Positions 1-10,553 of a stretch of 64,000 bases of DNA are shown here, one piece after another (within the stretch, counting starts at the first letter, position 1; each line of letters opens with the position of its first letter). The notes under the pieces are model-generated. The model was given only the letters and a program-made list of their open reading frames with translations, searched no databases and was not told the DNA's origin. The position numbers and the translations under genes are program-made. Origin of the DNA: Limnomonas spitsbergensis (taxonomy: Eukaryota; Chlorophyta; Chlorophyceae; Chlamydomonadales). Location: assembly GCA_037349105.1 (NCBI GenBank), contig JAYJMM010000037.1:806001-870000 (forward strand). The letters are read 5' to 3'.

Positions 1-239
1 AAATGCTGTTGAGGCAGAGGATGTAAGAATGGCCATACAAGTTTGAACACGCTCTTCTTATCAGCCACTCAAAACTTCTTGCGAACCTGGAGTGTGCTAC
101 ACATTATCCCCAGTCAATGATTTGTTCATCTGGGTTTCTAACTTTTAAAGACGATAGCAAATACTCTGTGACATGGCAGGTCTTTTGCAACGCACATAGT
201 ACATGCAACCCAGCCCTGCCATGGATGCTTGCATGCCAC

Positions 240-530
240 AGCAGCGGCAGCAGAATCCACTAAAGCTCAGTATTACGACTCAGCAGCGGTGGCAGCATCA
301 ATATCAACAGCAGCAGTGGCAGCAGCAGGAGCCAACGAAGCAGAGTGTTGCCACTCAGCATCGGTGACAGCAGCAGCAGGAAAAGCAGAAGCGGAAGCCA
401 ACTAAGCTCAGGGTTGCAACTCAGCAGCGGTGGCAGCAATAGCAGCAATGGCAGCAGCAGCCGCCGATTAAGCTGGGTGTTGCGACTCAGTATGGGTGGC
501 AGCAGCAATGGCAACAGCAGAGGCCAAAGA
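240..530. repeat. CAG-rich degenerate repeat, duplication copy 1
   Basis: This stretch has CAG/CAA-rich repeats with recurring aactcagcagcggtggcagc modules, downstream of the stop of the ATPase fragment on the minus strand. It is a shorter allele-like version of 8653-8980. Open frames on both strands (poly-Gln on plus, poly-Leu on minus) come from base composition and I do not call them genes. Confidence 0.85.
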
Positions 531-594
531 AGCAGAGCATTTCGACTCAAAGGACACCAGTACCTGCCCCTCGTCAGATCGTCACTGCCGCCTG

Positions 595-1916
595 TCAGCT
601 TCGCCCCCCCTTCCGCTTAACAGGGGGTCCACCCTGCTGGCCACGTCTTGATGCAGCAGCAGCAGGGGGACCAGGTGCGCAAGCAGAAGCCAACTGGGCT
701 GCACGTTGCGTCTCATAGTACACCAGCACCTGCCTCCCGTCAGGGCCGTACTGCCGCCTCTCAGCATCACCCCATCCTCCGCTCAGCATGGAGTCCACAC
801 TCCCGGCCACGTCTCGATGCAGCCGCCACTCCCCCTGACTGACCAGCTCGATCACAACGTCAAACACGGGCTGCCCCTTTCTCTCCAGGCGCTCCTTCTT
901 GTTGTTGTTCTTCCGGGCCGCCACATCGCCAATGGTGACCTGCAAGGGAGGAGGGGTTGTAAACCTGATAACCCACATTGGCGACACATCTAGCTGCAAG
1001 GGTCCCCCGGCAACGAGGGAGATTTGAATGCAACTCATTCTTGCAGCACCGCGAGCGCCGACCCCCAAGAAGAGATACCCCCCCCCATATATATAAATCT
1101 CCCTCATAGAGATCAATCCCCCCAAAGAGATAATGCCCCCCCATGGAGATAAATCCCTCCCAAGAAGAGATAAACCCCTCAAGAAGAGATAAATCCCCCC
1201 CCATAGAGAAGCTTTGGCCATGACATACCTGAGCCGAAACTCGGAAATGCATGAATGAACAAGATGGTTTGCAGTTGTTCATGGAACATTTCGCTTTGAG
1301 CCACCTCGCATACCCTCTTACCGCGTCAACACCGCCCATGAGGATGACCAGCTCGGGATTACTCAGCAGCGACGAAATGTTTGTCCCGTGTGCCGTCGCC
1401 ACCTGGCAGAACAGGAAATCGTGTGAAATTCATTTCCTTTTGTGGATAAAAAGCGTGGGTGCAAGCCTGTGTGTTTTCAGAAAAATAAATTCTTTTTGTG
1501 GATTAAAAAGCAAAGGGTGCAAGCCTGTGTGCTTGGTACTGTTCATCTGTTCAGGCTGTCCATGAGTTCAGGCCCTCAATGTACTTCAACAATATTTAAG
1601 CCTTGTATTTAGTATCTTCATACTCGAGTTATCCCGATGATTCTCTAAAGGGCTCATGATACTAATAATTATGACCCATTGGCTTCCCCCCCCTTCACCC
1701 GGGCACTGCACTCCAGTCGCACCATGATCACTCCACGCTGAGCTATGGTGCGCACCGCCGCCACCTCCGCCTTGGTGCTGATCTCATCCACCACCACCGG
1801 CACCTGGGGCGTATGATTCTGCACCGCCTCTAGGAGGACCTTGTGCTGGTTCTCGCGCTCGCCCACCATGATGCGCCGGGCATGGCCGATGCTGCTGTGG
1901 GGGACATGGCCATCGC
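595..1916 (-). pseudogene. Truncated duplicate of SpoIIIAA/Ycf45-type ATPase, last three exons only
   Basis: Three exons are visible on the minus strand: 1723-1916, 1322-1402 and 595-939. They are the same exons as 10244-10434, 9842-9922 and 9110-9454 of the complete gene and keep intact frames and splice sites. The first holds the Walker B-like VVVDEI stretch, the second the TAHGT motif, the third the conserved FDVVIEL segment and the stop codon. The Walker A exon and everything 5' of it are missing: the duplication breaks at 2034, about 120 bp upstream of the first of these exons. The fragment cannot encode a working ATPase unless it splices to unrelated upstream sequence. The frames have not decayed, so the duplication is young. 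I infer a gene fragment, not a second gene. Confidence 0.85.
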
Positions 1917-2034
1917 CTGGGAGGGAGGCGGAAGTGTGACGGAAGGTGTGACAGATGAGGATTACCCTTGGCTTGCAAGTAACCTTGTAACCGCACATTG
2001 CGGATGCTGCTGCGAGGTAGACGGCCATCGCCTG

Positions 2035-3043
2035 GGCTGAACTGACTTAACACATAAAAGACAACGCACCTGCTTATGATCACCTATCAGGGCTCATAGC
2101 ATGTACTTGTTGATTTCAATGGTGTTAATTCCTTGGCTCTGTATATGTGTGAAGGGTGCCTATGTCGGGTTTTCTGTCTTCAGTAATAGCCTGGGCTCAA
2201 TAGTGTTGATTCCATTGGCTCAGTTTCTGTTTGACGGGCGCCTATGTCGGGTTTTCTGTCTATTTCCAGTTATGGCTTGGGCTAAGTGGGGTTGGGGAGT
2301 GAGTATCAGGGGGTATGTCTGGTTCGTTCAATTAAACTTTCATGTGGTTGTGAAACACATGGCTGTTCCTGTTGCCTGCCTGCCTATGACCTGGATTCAG
2401 ATCCAGCTTTGACTCTTTGCCATCAAGGTGTTTGATTCTTCATAGTGGACTTGGTAACGGCTAAGATGTGGCCTCGAAAGCTTGGGTGTTCCCATAGTTC
2501 CTTCCCACGTCCCATGGGGGGCATATTTCAATTTATTTCCCGTGGGCATAGCTCACAGCGGGCACCTGTGCCATGGATGTAGCCATGCTGGCGCTTGCAT
2601 GTAACCATCCTGGCGCCAATGCCCCCCTTAATTCCCAAACCTAGAGAACATACATTTATATAAATATGTGTGGCCACGAAAGGTGCAGCTACAAGTGGAT
2701 TTTTATGTACTGGTACCAAACAGCTAACCGGCATCAATCTACCAAAAATATAATCCTGCTTGAAAATCTGTTGCAGAGTTTTCATAGCCCGCGACTGCAT
2801 ATGCTTGTGACAACACAACGAAACAAGCAGAAAAACGAAAAATTATCAACAGAATAGGCAGGTTACAGGCAGCTTCCATGCAGCTTCCCGCACTCACTCA
2901 GGGACACAAATTGTAGGATCCGTACTGAATGAACCAAAGACCTAGCCAAGCCTGGGGAAAGAAACTCCCTCTCACATGGGGCACAGGAGTGACAGAGGCA
3001 GCGCAGCATAGGCCAAGGCCACATCCAGCCACACATTCAAGAA
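2035..3043. other. Intergenic: no gene seen
   Basis: No exon-like open segment with family resemblance is visible. It lies downstream of the J-domain gene stop and probably includes its 3' UTR. A TGTAA motif (minus strand, near 2864) sits about 180 bp past the stop and could be the polyadenylation signal, by analogy with chlamydomonadalean algae. A weak internal repeat (gggcgcctatgtcgggtttt-like) occurs at about 2150-2260. Confidence 0.5.
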
Positions 3044-6000
3044 CTACCTCCTCCCCCTACTCCTGTTCTTTCCCTTCTTTGCGGAGCGTCGGGGTGAAGT
3101 CCCTCTGCGGCCGCTGCTGGTGCTGGTACCAGGTGGTGGCTCTTGAAATGATGTAGATGTGCCGGCAGAGGCCCAGCGGTTGCTGGCGGAGGGGAAGAAG
3201 GGTTCTGGCGGTCTCGATCTCATGGCGGGGGGCGGGCCGCCCATCCCCCACATGCCAGGCATGCCGCCCATGCTGCCCATGCTGTGAGACCCTGCAGGCC
3301 TGCCGCCCATGCCCCTTCGGGAGGTAGAGAAGGAGAAGTGCCCAGGGCCGCTGCTGAACCTGCCGCAGGGGGGGGGGGGGGGGAGGAAGGTGGACGCCCA
3401 CAGTTACTTGGTTGTTGCGGAGGATATGCTGCAGCCTGAAAGATGTGGCTGAATGAAATGAGTGTTAGATGAAAGCCGTGACCTGATGACAATCCCTCTT
3501 TTAATCCCGTCCCCTTCCCCGTGATGGTGCATGTCTCGATTTTGACAGTATTTCAATGTTTTTAGCTGACAGGGGGGACCAAAAGGCCACTTGCATAGCC
3601 TTGAGCCTTGGCCTGAGCCTATAGACACTTTCAAAATGTATCAGTGTGAAGTGGTGTGTGCCCACTTGGCCATCGAACAGGTCAGAGAACAAGGGGGTCC
3701 TACTAAATACGAGTCAGAAGACTGAAGTCAACACAGCATTGCATGTTTTCGTTAGTGTCAACTTAAATCAGCTACAACCACCATCGGTCAGGAGGACCTG
3801 GTGCAGCAGGCCCTGCTGCTTGGGCTCATTTGAACAAAACTACCGTAGACGCTCTTTGCGCACAAAATTTATGTTGTTTTGCCGTCGCGCCTTATGAAAA
3901 CCCCAACTTATCCGGAAAACACCACTTTTGGGACGTCAAAAAAAGTTCTCCAGTGAAGCACGCTTTAGCGCAGAACTATATTCATTTCTCGTTTGCGGAG
4001 GCAAAACAATTATACGGTAGGTTTGCTGTAACTTGGACCAGTAGTGGTCTAGGCTCATCAGCCTGCAAAAGGTGATGCGGTGCAGAAAACAATCAATGTT
4101 GGTAGTATTACTGGCAATCACTGGCCGCGGCCAGGGGATTTCAAGCTTTATTCCTCTGGGCCTTCTGCTATCCAGGACTGCTCATCAGCCTGAAGAAGGT
4201 GATGCAGTGCACAAAACAATCAAGGGATTTCAGGCTTTATGCTTCTTGGCTTATTTAGCTATCCAGGTCTGCTCACATCATGTCTTGGAACATGTCTGCG
4301 AAAAACATGTCCATCATGTTCCTGGCAAAGAAGTGCCCGTGACAGAAGTGGTGGAAGTCATCGTCGTCCTCCTCCTCGAAGCTGCCCTCCTCAGAGTCAT
4401 CGTCACCATCCCCTTGACCATCTGTCAGTCTATGCAGGGCAGCAGGGGATGCGTCTGGATTGTTTGGATTTTAAAAGTAGGAAGGCAAGAACAAATGGAA
4501 TGCAACCACACGACTGAAGTTCAAGAATCAGGGTACGTCTCAGGGTGGGGCAAGGCCGTGTGAGGCTCAATACATCAGGGGACAGCAGGACCAGCCTGAG
4601 GCATATAGCTAGCGGGGAGCGAATCGCGTTCCGGTCACACTTCTGAAGCAAGACCCTAATCAGCAAAGTTCCAGTTCTGGATTTGTTTATTTCAAACGCT
4701 CAAATTTACAGGACCTTCAATGTCGAGCAAGCTGCGCTGTTCCCTTCACTCCCAAGCACAACCTGAAGGAGGGGTGTTCGAGATTTCTGCCTAACTGAAC
4801 TCACTTTGCATAGGCTGCCCCGACTCGTTTGAACTTCTCAGCGCTGTCCTCCCTGCCTTCGTTTTTGTCAGGGTGATGAGCAAGGGCCATACGCTTGAAC
4901 GCAGACTTGACGGTGGATGCGTCAGCGTCCTGCTCGGTTCATAAAGCAGTCGCAAAAGTTCTTAAAAGCAAATTTCAAGTGTATTTCTAGACGGCATGGC
5001 GTGCCTGAGGCTGTGAATTGATATTTTCAGCCGGCCAGCAGTTAGGATTGCAATGAATGACAATCCTAAGGGATCATTTGAAACTGCAAGTAATTAAAAC
5101 CAAGCCTTTGCTTTAGAGCAAGCCACGTGGGTGGGATGCAACAGGGTGGGTGGAGGCAAGGACCTATCCTCCAGGAGATGAGATATTTTTGTCAAGCAAC
5201 GTGAGGGTATCTAGAAGGATATCAAAACTCAGGGATTATGCAGGGGGGCAAAGTGAAGAAATTAGGTACACAGAGGTGTATTTGCTTTTAACATGCTTCA
5301 ATGTCCGATACAATGAAGAGTGTGAAGCTCGTTCAAGTTATTTTCAACCTCGCACAGAGCAACGCAGTCAAAGTATCCGGCTTCAGGACACAGTGTACTT
5401 GAAGTCCAATTCAAACTCGAGAGGAGCGATGCTGATACAGATAGAGGCGAAGGACTCATGCAATAGCGACTGGATTGTCGTCTTGCAATAACAGCAGCAG
5501 GAAGAAAGAAAGAAAGCTCCCTCTGCAGGGCCAGTGAGGGTTCAGGGAACAGATCAGCATGGGCCCAGGCTGTGTATGCGCTGTTACAGGATGATATCAG
5601 TCAGGGGAGATGCGAGATTGCAGCAGGGGCCAAGCGAGAGATACCAAATAAATCCTGTACATCGTAGTTAATGGCCGGGACATCTATCCCAAGCATGATG
5701 CCAGATTTCAAATTTCAGACAGTATGAATAGGAAGGCAGGGCTCATCATTGGGGGCCAAATTACAGTCAACATTCGATTGGCAGCCAGGGCTCTTTTTCA
5801 ATTGCGCCTGTCGTTTGTTGCGTGAATAAGATTCGACGCGCAACGGCCTGCCGGGGGTGGGCGTGGCCGGAGGCAGGGGGGGCGAATATCGACACTGGGG
5901 AGGGGAAGAAATGACTGAAGAATGTCGTTGGTGATCAAAATTCCCAGCCAATACCAAGAGAATGAAGCAGCCGTGTTTTAGTTTAGTTTTAAAGGTACTA

Positions 6001-6197
6001 AAGCCCTGCACTGCAGCTGCAGGTTGAACAATGGACAAAATGCAGGGGGCTAGGTCATATATTCTTGTGCCGCGGGTGCCCACAGCCCCACGAAATGTTT
6101 ACATCGGCAATCACTGGACACTCTGCAGAATCGAACTAAACGCATTTACCTGGGAAACCTCGAGAACCGCCCTGGCCTCTTCATGGGTCAGCTTCAT
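3044..6197 (-). CDS. J-domain (DnaJ/HSP40) co-chaperone, small, five exons
   Basis: Proposed exons on the minus strand are 6150-6197, 4805-4929, 4277-4429, 3408-3428 (21 nt) and 3044-3359; summed phase gives 220 aa plus stop. Exon 1 starts at ATG 6197 and encodes a J-domain first helix (MKLTHEEARAVLEVSQ). Exon 2 continues with ASTVKSAFKRMALAHHPDKN, containing the HPD motif that stimulates Hsp70 ATPase activity. Exon 3 is very acidic (DDDSEEGSFEEEDDDD) followed by Met/Phe-rich sequence; the C-terminus is Gly/Met-rich (GMGGMPGMWGMGG) and then strongly basic (RRSAKKGKNRSRGRR), which could be a nuclear signal. There is no Cys-rich zinc finger, so it is a class C type. The 21-nt exon is the least certain part: an intron with a C17 tract follows it. 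The whole gene lies inside the proposed 8.5-kb duplicated unit. Confidence 0.82.
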
Positions 6198-8413
6198 GAT
6201 TGCACTCCAGACTATACCTGAGCCGTCAGCAGTGTTAAATTAAATTACAGCTGTTCCGATGTATGCCTGCTCGGCTGTGTCTCTAAAAAATCCGAGCTAC
6301 CGTACTGCGGAAGTTTAGACTTTTGATGTCGAGTAAACCCTAATCAAGCCAATTCCACTTCTGGTACTGGTAGCAACAGAGATGGTAGCACACATGCTTG
6401 CAGTGTCACCATAAATGCTGTGGCCTTTGGGTGATAGGGTCCAGACAGGGGCGGTCCAGGATCGTGATGCAAGGTAAAGCACCTTGCAAACCGAAGTTGC
6501 GTACGTCGGCTTTTCCGCTTTTGTGTCCACAGATGTCAACGTACCCGGAAGTATGACGACCATCCCAAAATGTGACGATGCATGACAAGATCGAGGTCTG
6601 TCCAGTAGGAGGGGAGATCTGCTGACTGCTGCCTCCAAATGTGTGAAACATGATACTGCTGTAAGGTCCACCACTATACACCCTGGAGGCCCTACCCCTT
6701 CCTCCCCCTCCTTGCACCCACCCCGTGCAGGCCCTGCTGATCTGCGGCACTCAGCTGGAGCAGCAAAGCCTCTCATGGCATGAGAGACTTTATTTGAGGT
6801 CTCATTATTTTCCTCCTCAAGGCGGGGTGCGCAGCTTTGGCATCTCATCCACGGCTGCATGCAACGCGCCCCGACCTATGCCCCTGCATGATTAAAATCG
6901 CAATCAAATGAGATGCACGATGTTGTAGCTTCGGCACTTCGTGAGCAGCAGCCACAGCAAGTTGGAGCGGTGGGTCTCAAGCAACGACCTGCTCTGCCGC
7001 TGCAGGGCTGCAGGGTGACATGAAGGAGCAGCCACGCCCCGTTCCAGCACATGAGCCTTGCTGCAAGCGAGGCCGGGAGTTCAAATGCTGCGTCAGCACC
7101 TAGGCCACGATACACGCCAGCCTGCTCAAGGTGTGAACCAATATTGTGCAAATACGAAGGCGGGCCCGAACAGAAGCTGCTGGGCCATGTGGGCATCCTT
7201 CATGCTGTGAGACCGTCCGCAAACTCTCACAGCTCCTGAAGGCTTGCATGACCTATTGCCAGCATGTTGTGATTTTAGTACTGGTTGTTGCCCATAGAGG
7301 TAAATCATCTAGCCTAAGCTTCTCGATCTTATTGGCATGAGTAGTCTTATAAGACAAATCAGGATGTAGCTACAATATCTCTGAATTTGAATCATGCAGA
7401 ATAGGGGAGAGCTTGAGCTCTGAGTCTGTTCATTAGGCTGTTTGCAGGAATGGCACTTGCTCCTGCTTGAACAATCCCAACTGTAGCCTTTCCCCCCCCT
7501 CCCTCCCCAAGATCAAGGTCAGTGTGATTTTGAAATCACCGGACTTGGGGTAAGGCTGCAGAGCCTCTCCTGCCGAGTATGCCTTAGCAACAGCGGAACT
7601 GAGGCTGTCAGTATCTGACTTTGCCTTTGAAGAATTTGATGTTGCTAATAAATAAATTGCTTCTGACCCGCTGCTTGCATTTATTTAGAGATTAGTGGAT
7701 CTCCGTTAAACCGCAATGCGCTCTCAGGGCAATGACTTAAGCAGAGCTCTTGTACCATCAGGCCTGACTGCTCGCCAAGAGGGAGCAAATTTGCATTGGA
7801 CCTTTGCAATCAACTGTTAGATCCTAGTAAGATCTAAAAGCCTAGGAGCAGATCAGCGCCAACAGATCTGCAGCTAGGTTTGAATTTGCTTGATGGTCCT
7901 CATTAGTCTCAACCCTGATGCTGCTCATTGGATATCAAGTACAGAGTTTCAAGTTTGTTCGAATCAGGAAAACGCATCTGATGCCCCAAACCGGTGTCGC
8001 GTGGAAAAGAATGAAGGTCTGATCTCTGGTCTGATCATATGCATCGGTAGTGAACTATGCAGGGAAGTTGAGATCTTTCCTGCGAGGTCGCACAGTTTTT
8101 GTACAGTACCACACAGGCCTGGGACTGATTGACTACTTTATCTGGAGTTCCAGGCTGATTAATCGATCCTGTTTCCCGCTGAATAGATTCAAGATGGCTG
8201 AGGCCTGAGAATTTGCAAGAGGTACTGCACATTTCATCACCTAGCAAACATTCCTAGACCTTGCCACATTCCTACTGCGTGCAGCAACGTACCTCAGGCT
8301 GCATCCCTACACCTCTTGCGCAAAAGAGTACCAGAAGCAGGACCAAGATTTCTAGCATCATAACCACTGGTTGCCCCTCCCCTGACCAGAAGTGTGCTCA
8401 ATCAAAATGCATG
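6198..8413. other. Intergenic: upstream of the J-domain gene, no gene seen
   Basis: No segment shows convincing coding structure on either strand. It should hold the promoter of the minus-strand J-domain gene (just right of 6197) and end near the 3' end of the ATPase gene. No TATA box, tRNA or mobile element was recognised. The left boundary of duplication copy 2 is at 8414. Confidence 0.5.
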
Positions 8414-8791
8414 AAATGCTGTTGAGGCAGAGGATGTAAGAATGGCCATACAAGTTTGAACACGCTCTTCTTATCAGCCACTCAAAACTTCTTGCGAACC
8501 TGGAGTGTGCTACACATTATCCCCAGTCAATGATTTGTTCATCTGGGTTTCTAACTTTTAAAGACGATAGCAAATACTCTGTGACATGGCAGGTCTTTTG
8601 CAACGCACATAGTACATGCAACCCAGCCCTGCCATGGATGCTTGCATGCCACAGCAGCGGCAGCAGAATCCACTAAAGCTCAGTATTACGACTCAGCAGC
8701 GGTGGCAGCATCAATATCAACAGGAGCAGTGGCAGCAGCAGGAGCCAACGAAGCAGAGTATTGCAACTCAGCAGCGCCAGCAGCAGCAGAA

Positions 8792-8843
<52 letters not shown>

Positions 8844-10553
8844 GAGCCAATTAAGCTGAGTGTTGCCACTCAGCATCGGTGACAGCAGCAGCAGCAGAAG
8901 CAGAAGCGGAAGCCAACTAAGCTCAGGGTTGCAACTCAGCAGCGGTGGCAGCAATAGCAGCAGTGGCAGCAGCAGCCGCCGATTAAGCTGGGTGTTGCGA
9001 CTCAGTATGGGTGGCAGCAGCAATGGCAACAGCAGAGGCCAAAGAAGCAGAGCATTTCGACTCAAAGGACACCAGTACCTGCCCCTCGTCAGATCGTCAC
9101 TGCCGCCTGTCAGCTTCGCCCCCCCTTCCGCTTAACAGGGGGTCCACCCTGCTGGCCACGTCTTGATGCAGCAGCAGCAGGGGGACCAGGTGCGCAAGCA
9201 GAAGCCAACTGGGCTGCACGTTGCGTCTCATAGTACACCAGCACCTGCCTCCCGTCAGGGCCGTACTGCCGCCTCTCAGCATCACCCCATCCTCCGCTCA
9301 GCATGGAGTCCACACTCCCGGCCACGTCTCGATGCAGCCGCCACTCCCCCTGACTGACCAGCTCGATCACAACATCAAACACGGGCGCGCCCTTCCTCTC
9401 CAAGCGCTCCTTCTTGTTGTTGTTCTTCCGGGCCGCCACATCGCCAATGGTGACCTGCAAGGGAGGAGGGGTTGTAATCCTGATAACCCACATTGGCGAC
9501 ACATCTAGCTGCAAGGGTCCCCCGGCAACGAGGGAGATTTGAATGCAACTCATTCTTGCAGCACCGCGAGCGCCGACCCCGCAAGAAGAGATACCCCCCC
9601 CCATAAATATAAATCTCCCTCATAGAGATCAATCCCCCCAAAGAGATGCCCCCTCATGGAGATAAATCCCTCCCAAGAAGAGATACACCCCTCAAGAACA
9701 GATAAATCCCCCCCCATAGAGAAGCTTTTGCCCAAGGCCATGACAAACCTGAGCCGAAACTCGGAAATGCATGAATGAACAAGATGGTTTGCAGTTGTTC
9801 ATGGAACATTTCGCTTTGAGCCACCTCGCATACCCTCTTACCGCGTCAACACCGCCCATGAGGATGACCAGCTCGGGATTACTCAGCAGCGACGAAATGT
9901 TTGTCCCGTGTGCCGTCGCCACCTGGCAGAACAGGAAATCGTGTGAAATTCATTTCCTTTTGTGGATAAAAAAGCGTGGGTGCAAGCCTGTGTGTTTTCA
10001 GAAAAATAAATTCTTTTTGTGGATTAAAAAGCAAAGGGTGCAAGCCTGTGTGCTTGGTACTGTTCATCTGTTCAGGCTGTCCATGAGTTCAGGCCCTCAA
10101 TGTACTTCAACAATATTTAAGCCTTGTATTTAGTATCTTCATACTCGAGTTATCCCGATGATTCTCTAAAGAGCTCATGATACTAATAATTATGGCCCAT
10201 TGGCTTCCCCCCCCTTCACCCGGGCACTGCACTCCAGTCGCACCATGATCACTCCACGCTGAGCTATGGTGCGCACCGCCGCCACCTCCGCCTTGGTGCT
10301 GATCTCATCCACCACCACCACCTGGGGCGTATGATTCTGCACCGCCTCTAGGAGGACCTTGTGCTGGTTCTCGCGCTCGCCCACCATGATGCGCCGGGCA
10401 TGGCCGATGCTGCTGTGGGGGACATGGCCATCGCCTGGGAGGGAGGCGGAAGTGTGACGGAAGGTGTGGCAGAAGAGGATTACCCTTGGCTTGCAAGTAA
10501 CCTTGTAACCGCACATTGCGGATGCTGCTGCGAGGTAGACGGCCATCGCCTGG
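8414..10553. repeat. Segmental duplication, copy 2 (direct, partner 1-2034)
   Basis: This is the right-hand partner of 1-2034. It is continuous with the 5' part of the ATPase gene, so it is the copy inside the complete locus. The right breakpoint (10553/10554) falls in the second of two nearly identical 20-bp acceptor-containing motifs about 112 bp apart (10428 and 10540). If the event was a tandem duplication, the unit is 2035-10553 and a second J-domain gene should lie just left of the window. Confidence 0.93.
8653..8985. repeat. CAG/CAA-rich repeat, expanded relative to copy 1
   Basis: This is the same module as 240-530, with an extra block of about 105 bp (roughly 8757-8862) made mostly of cagcagcag and aag codon-like triplets. 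The extra block is bounded by similar gagccaa...aag..gagt motifs, so it could have been gained or lost by recombination between short direct repeats. It lies 3' of the ATPase stop codon (9110), as CTG repeats in the transcript if the 3' UTR extends this far. Confidence 0.85.

Larger units (their letters stand above)
1..2034. repeat. Segmental duplication, copy 1 (direct, partner 8414-10553)
   Basis: The first base of the window matches position 8414 and near-identity continues to 2034, ending inside the motif CCATCGCCTGGG. After that, copy 1 reads ctgaactgac while copy 2 (10554 onward) reads agggaggacg. Differences are few: single bases, a 3-bp indel in one exon (copy 1 has an extra Pro codon), and about 105 bp of CAG-rich sequence present only in copy 2. 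The copy carries the last three exons of the ATPase gene. Low divergence suggests a recent event. The left end lies outside the window. Confidence 0.95.

Noticed and set aside
8616..8882. Plus-strand poly-Gln protein (88 aa)
   Set aside because: Only the CAG repeat supports it; copy 1 of the duplication has a stop and different length at the same place, and the region is 3' of a minus-strand gene.
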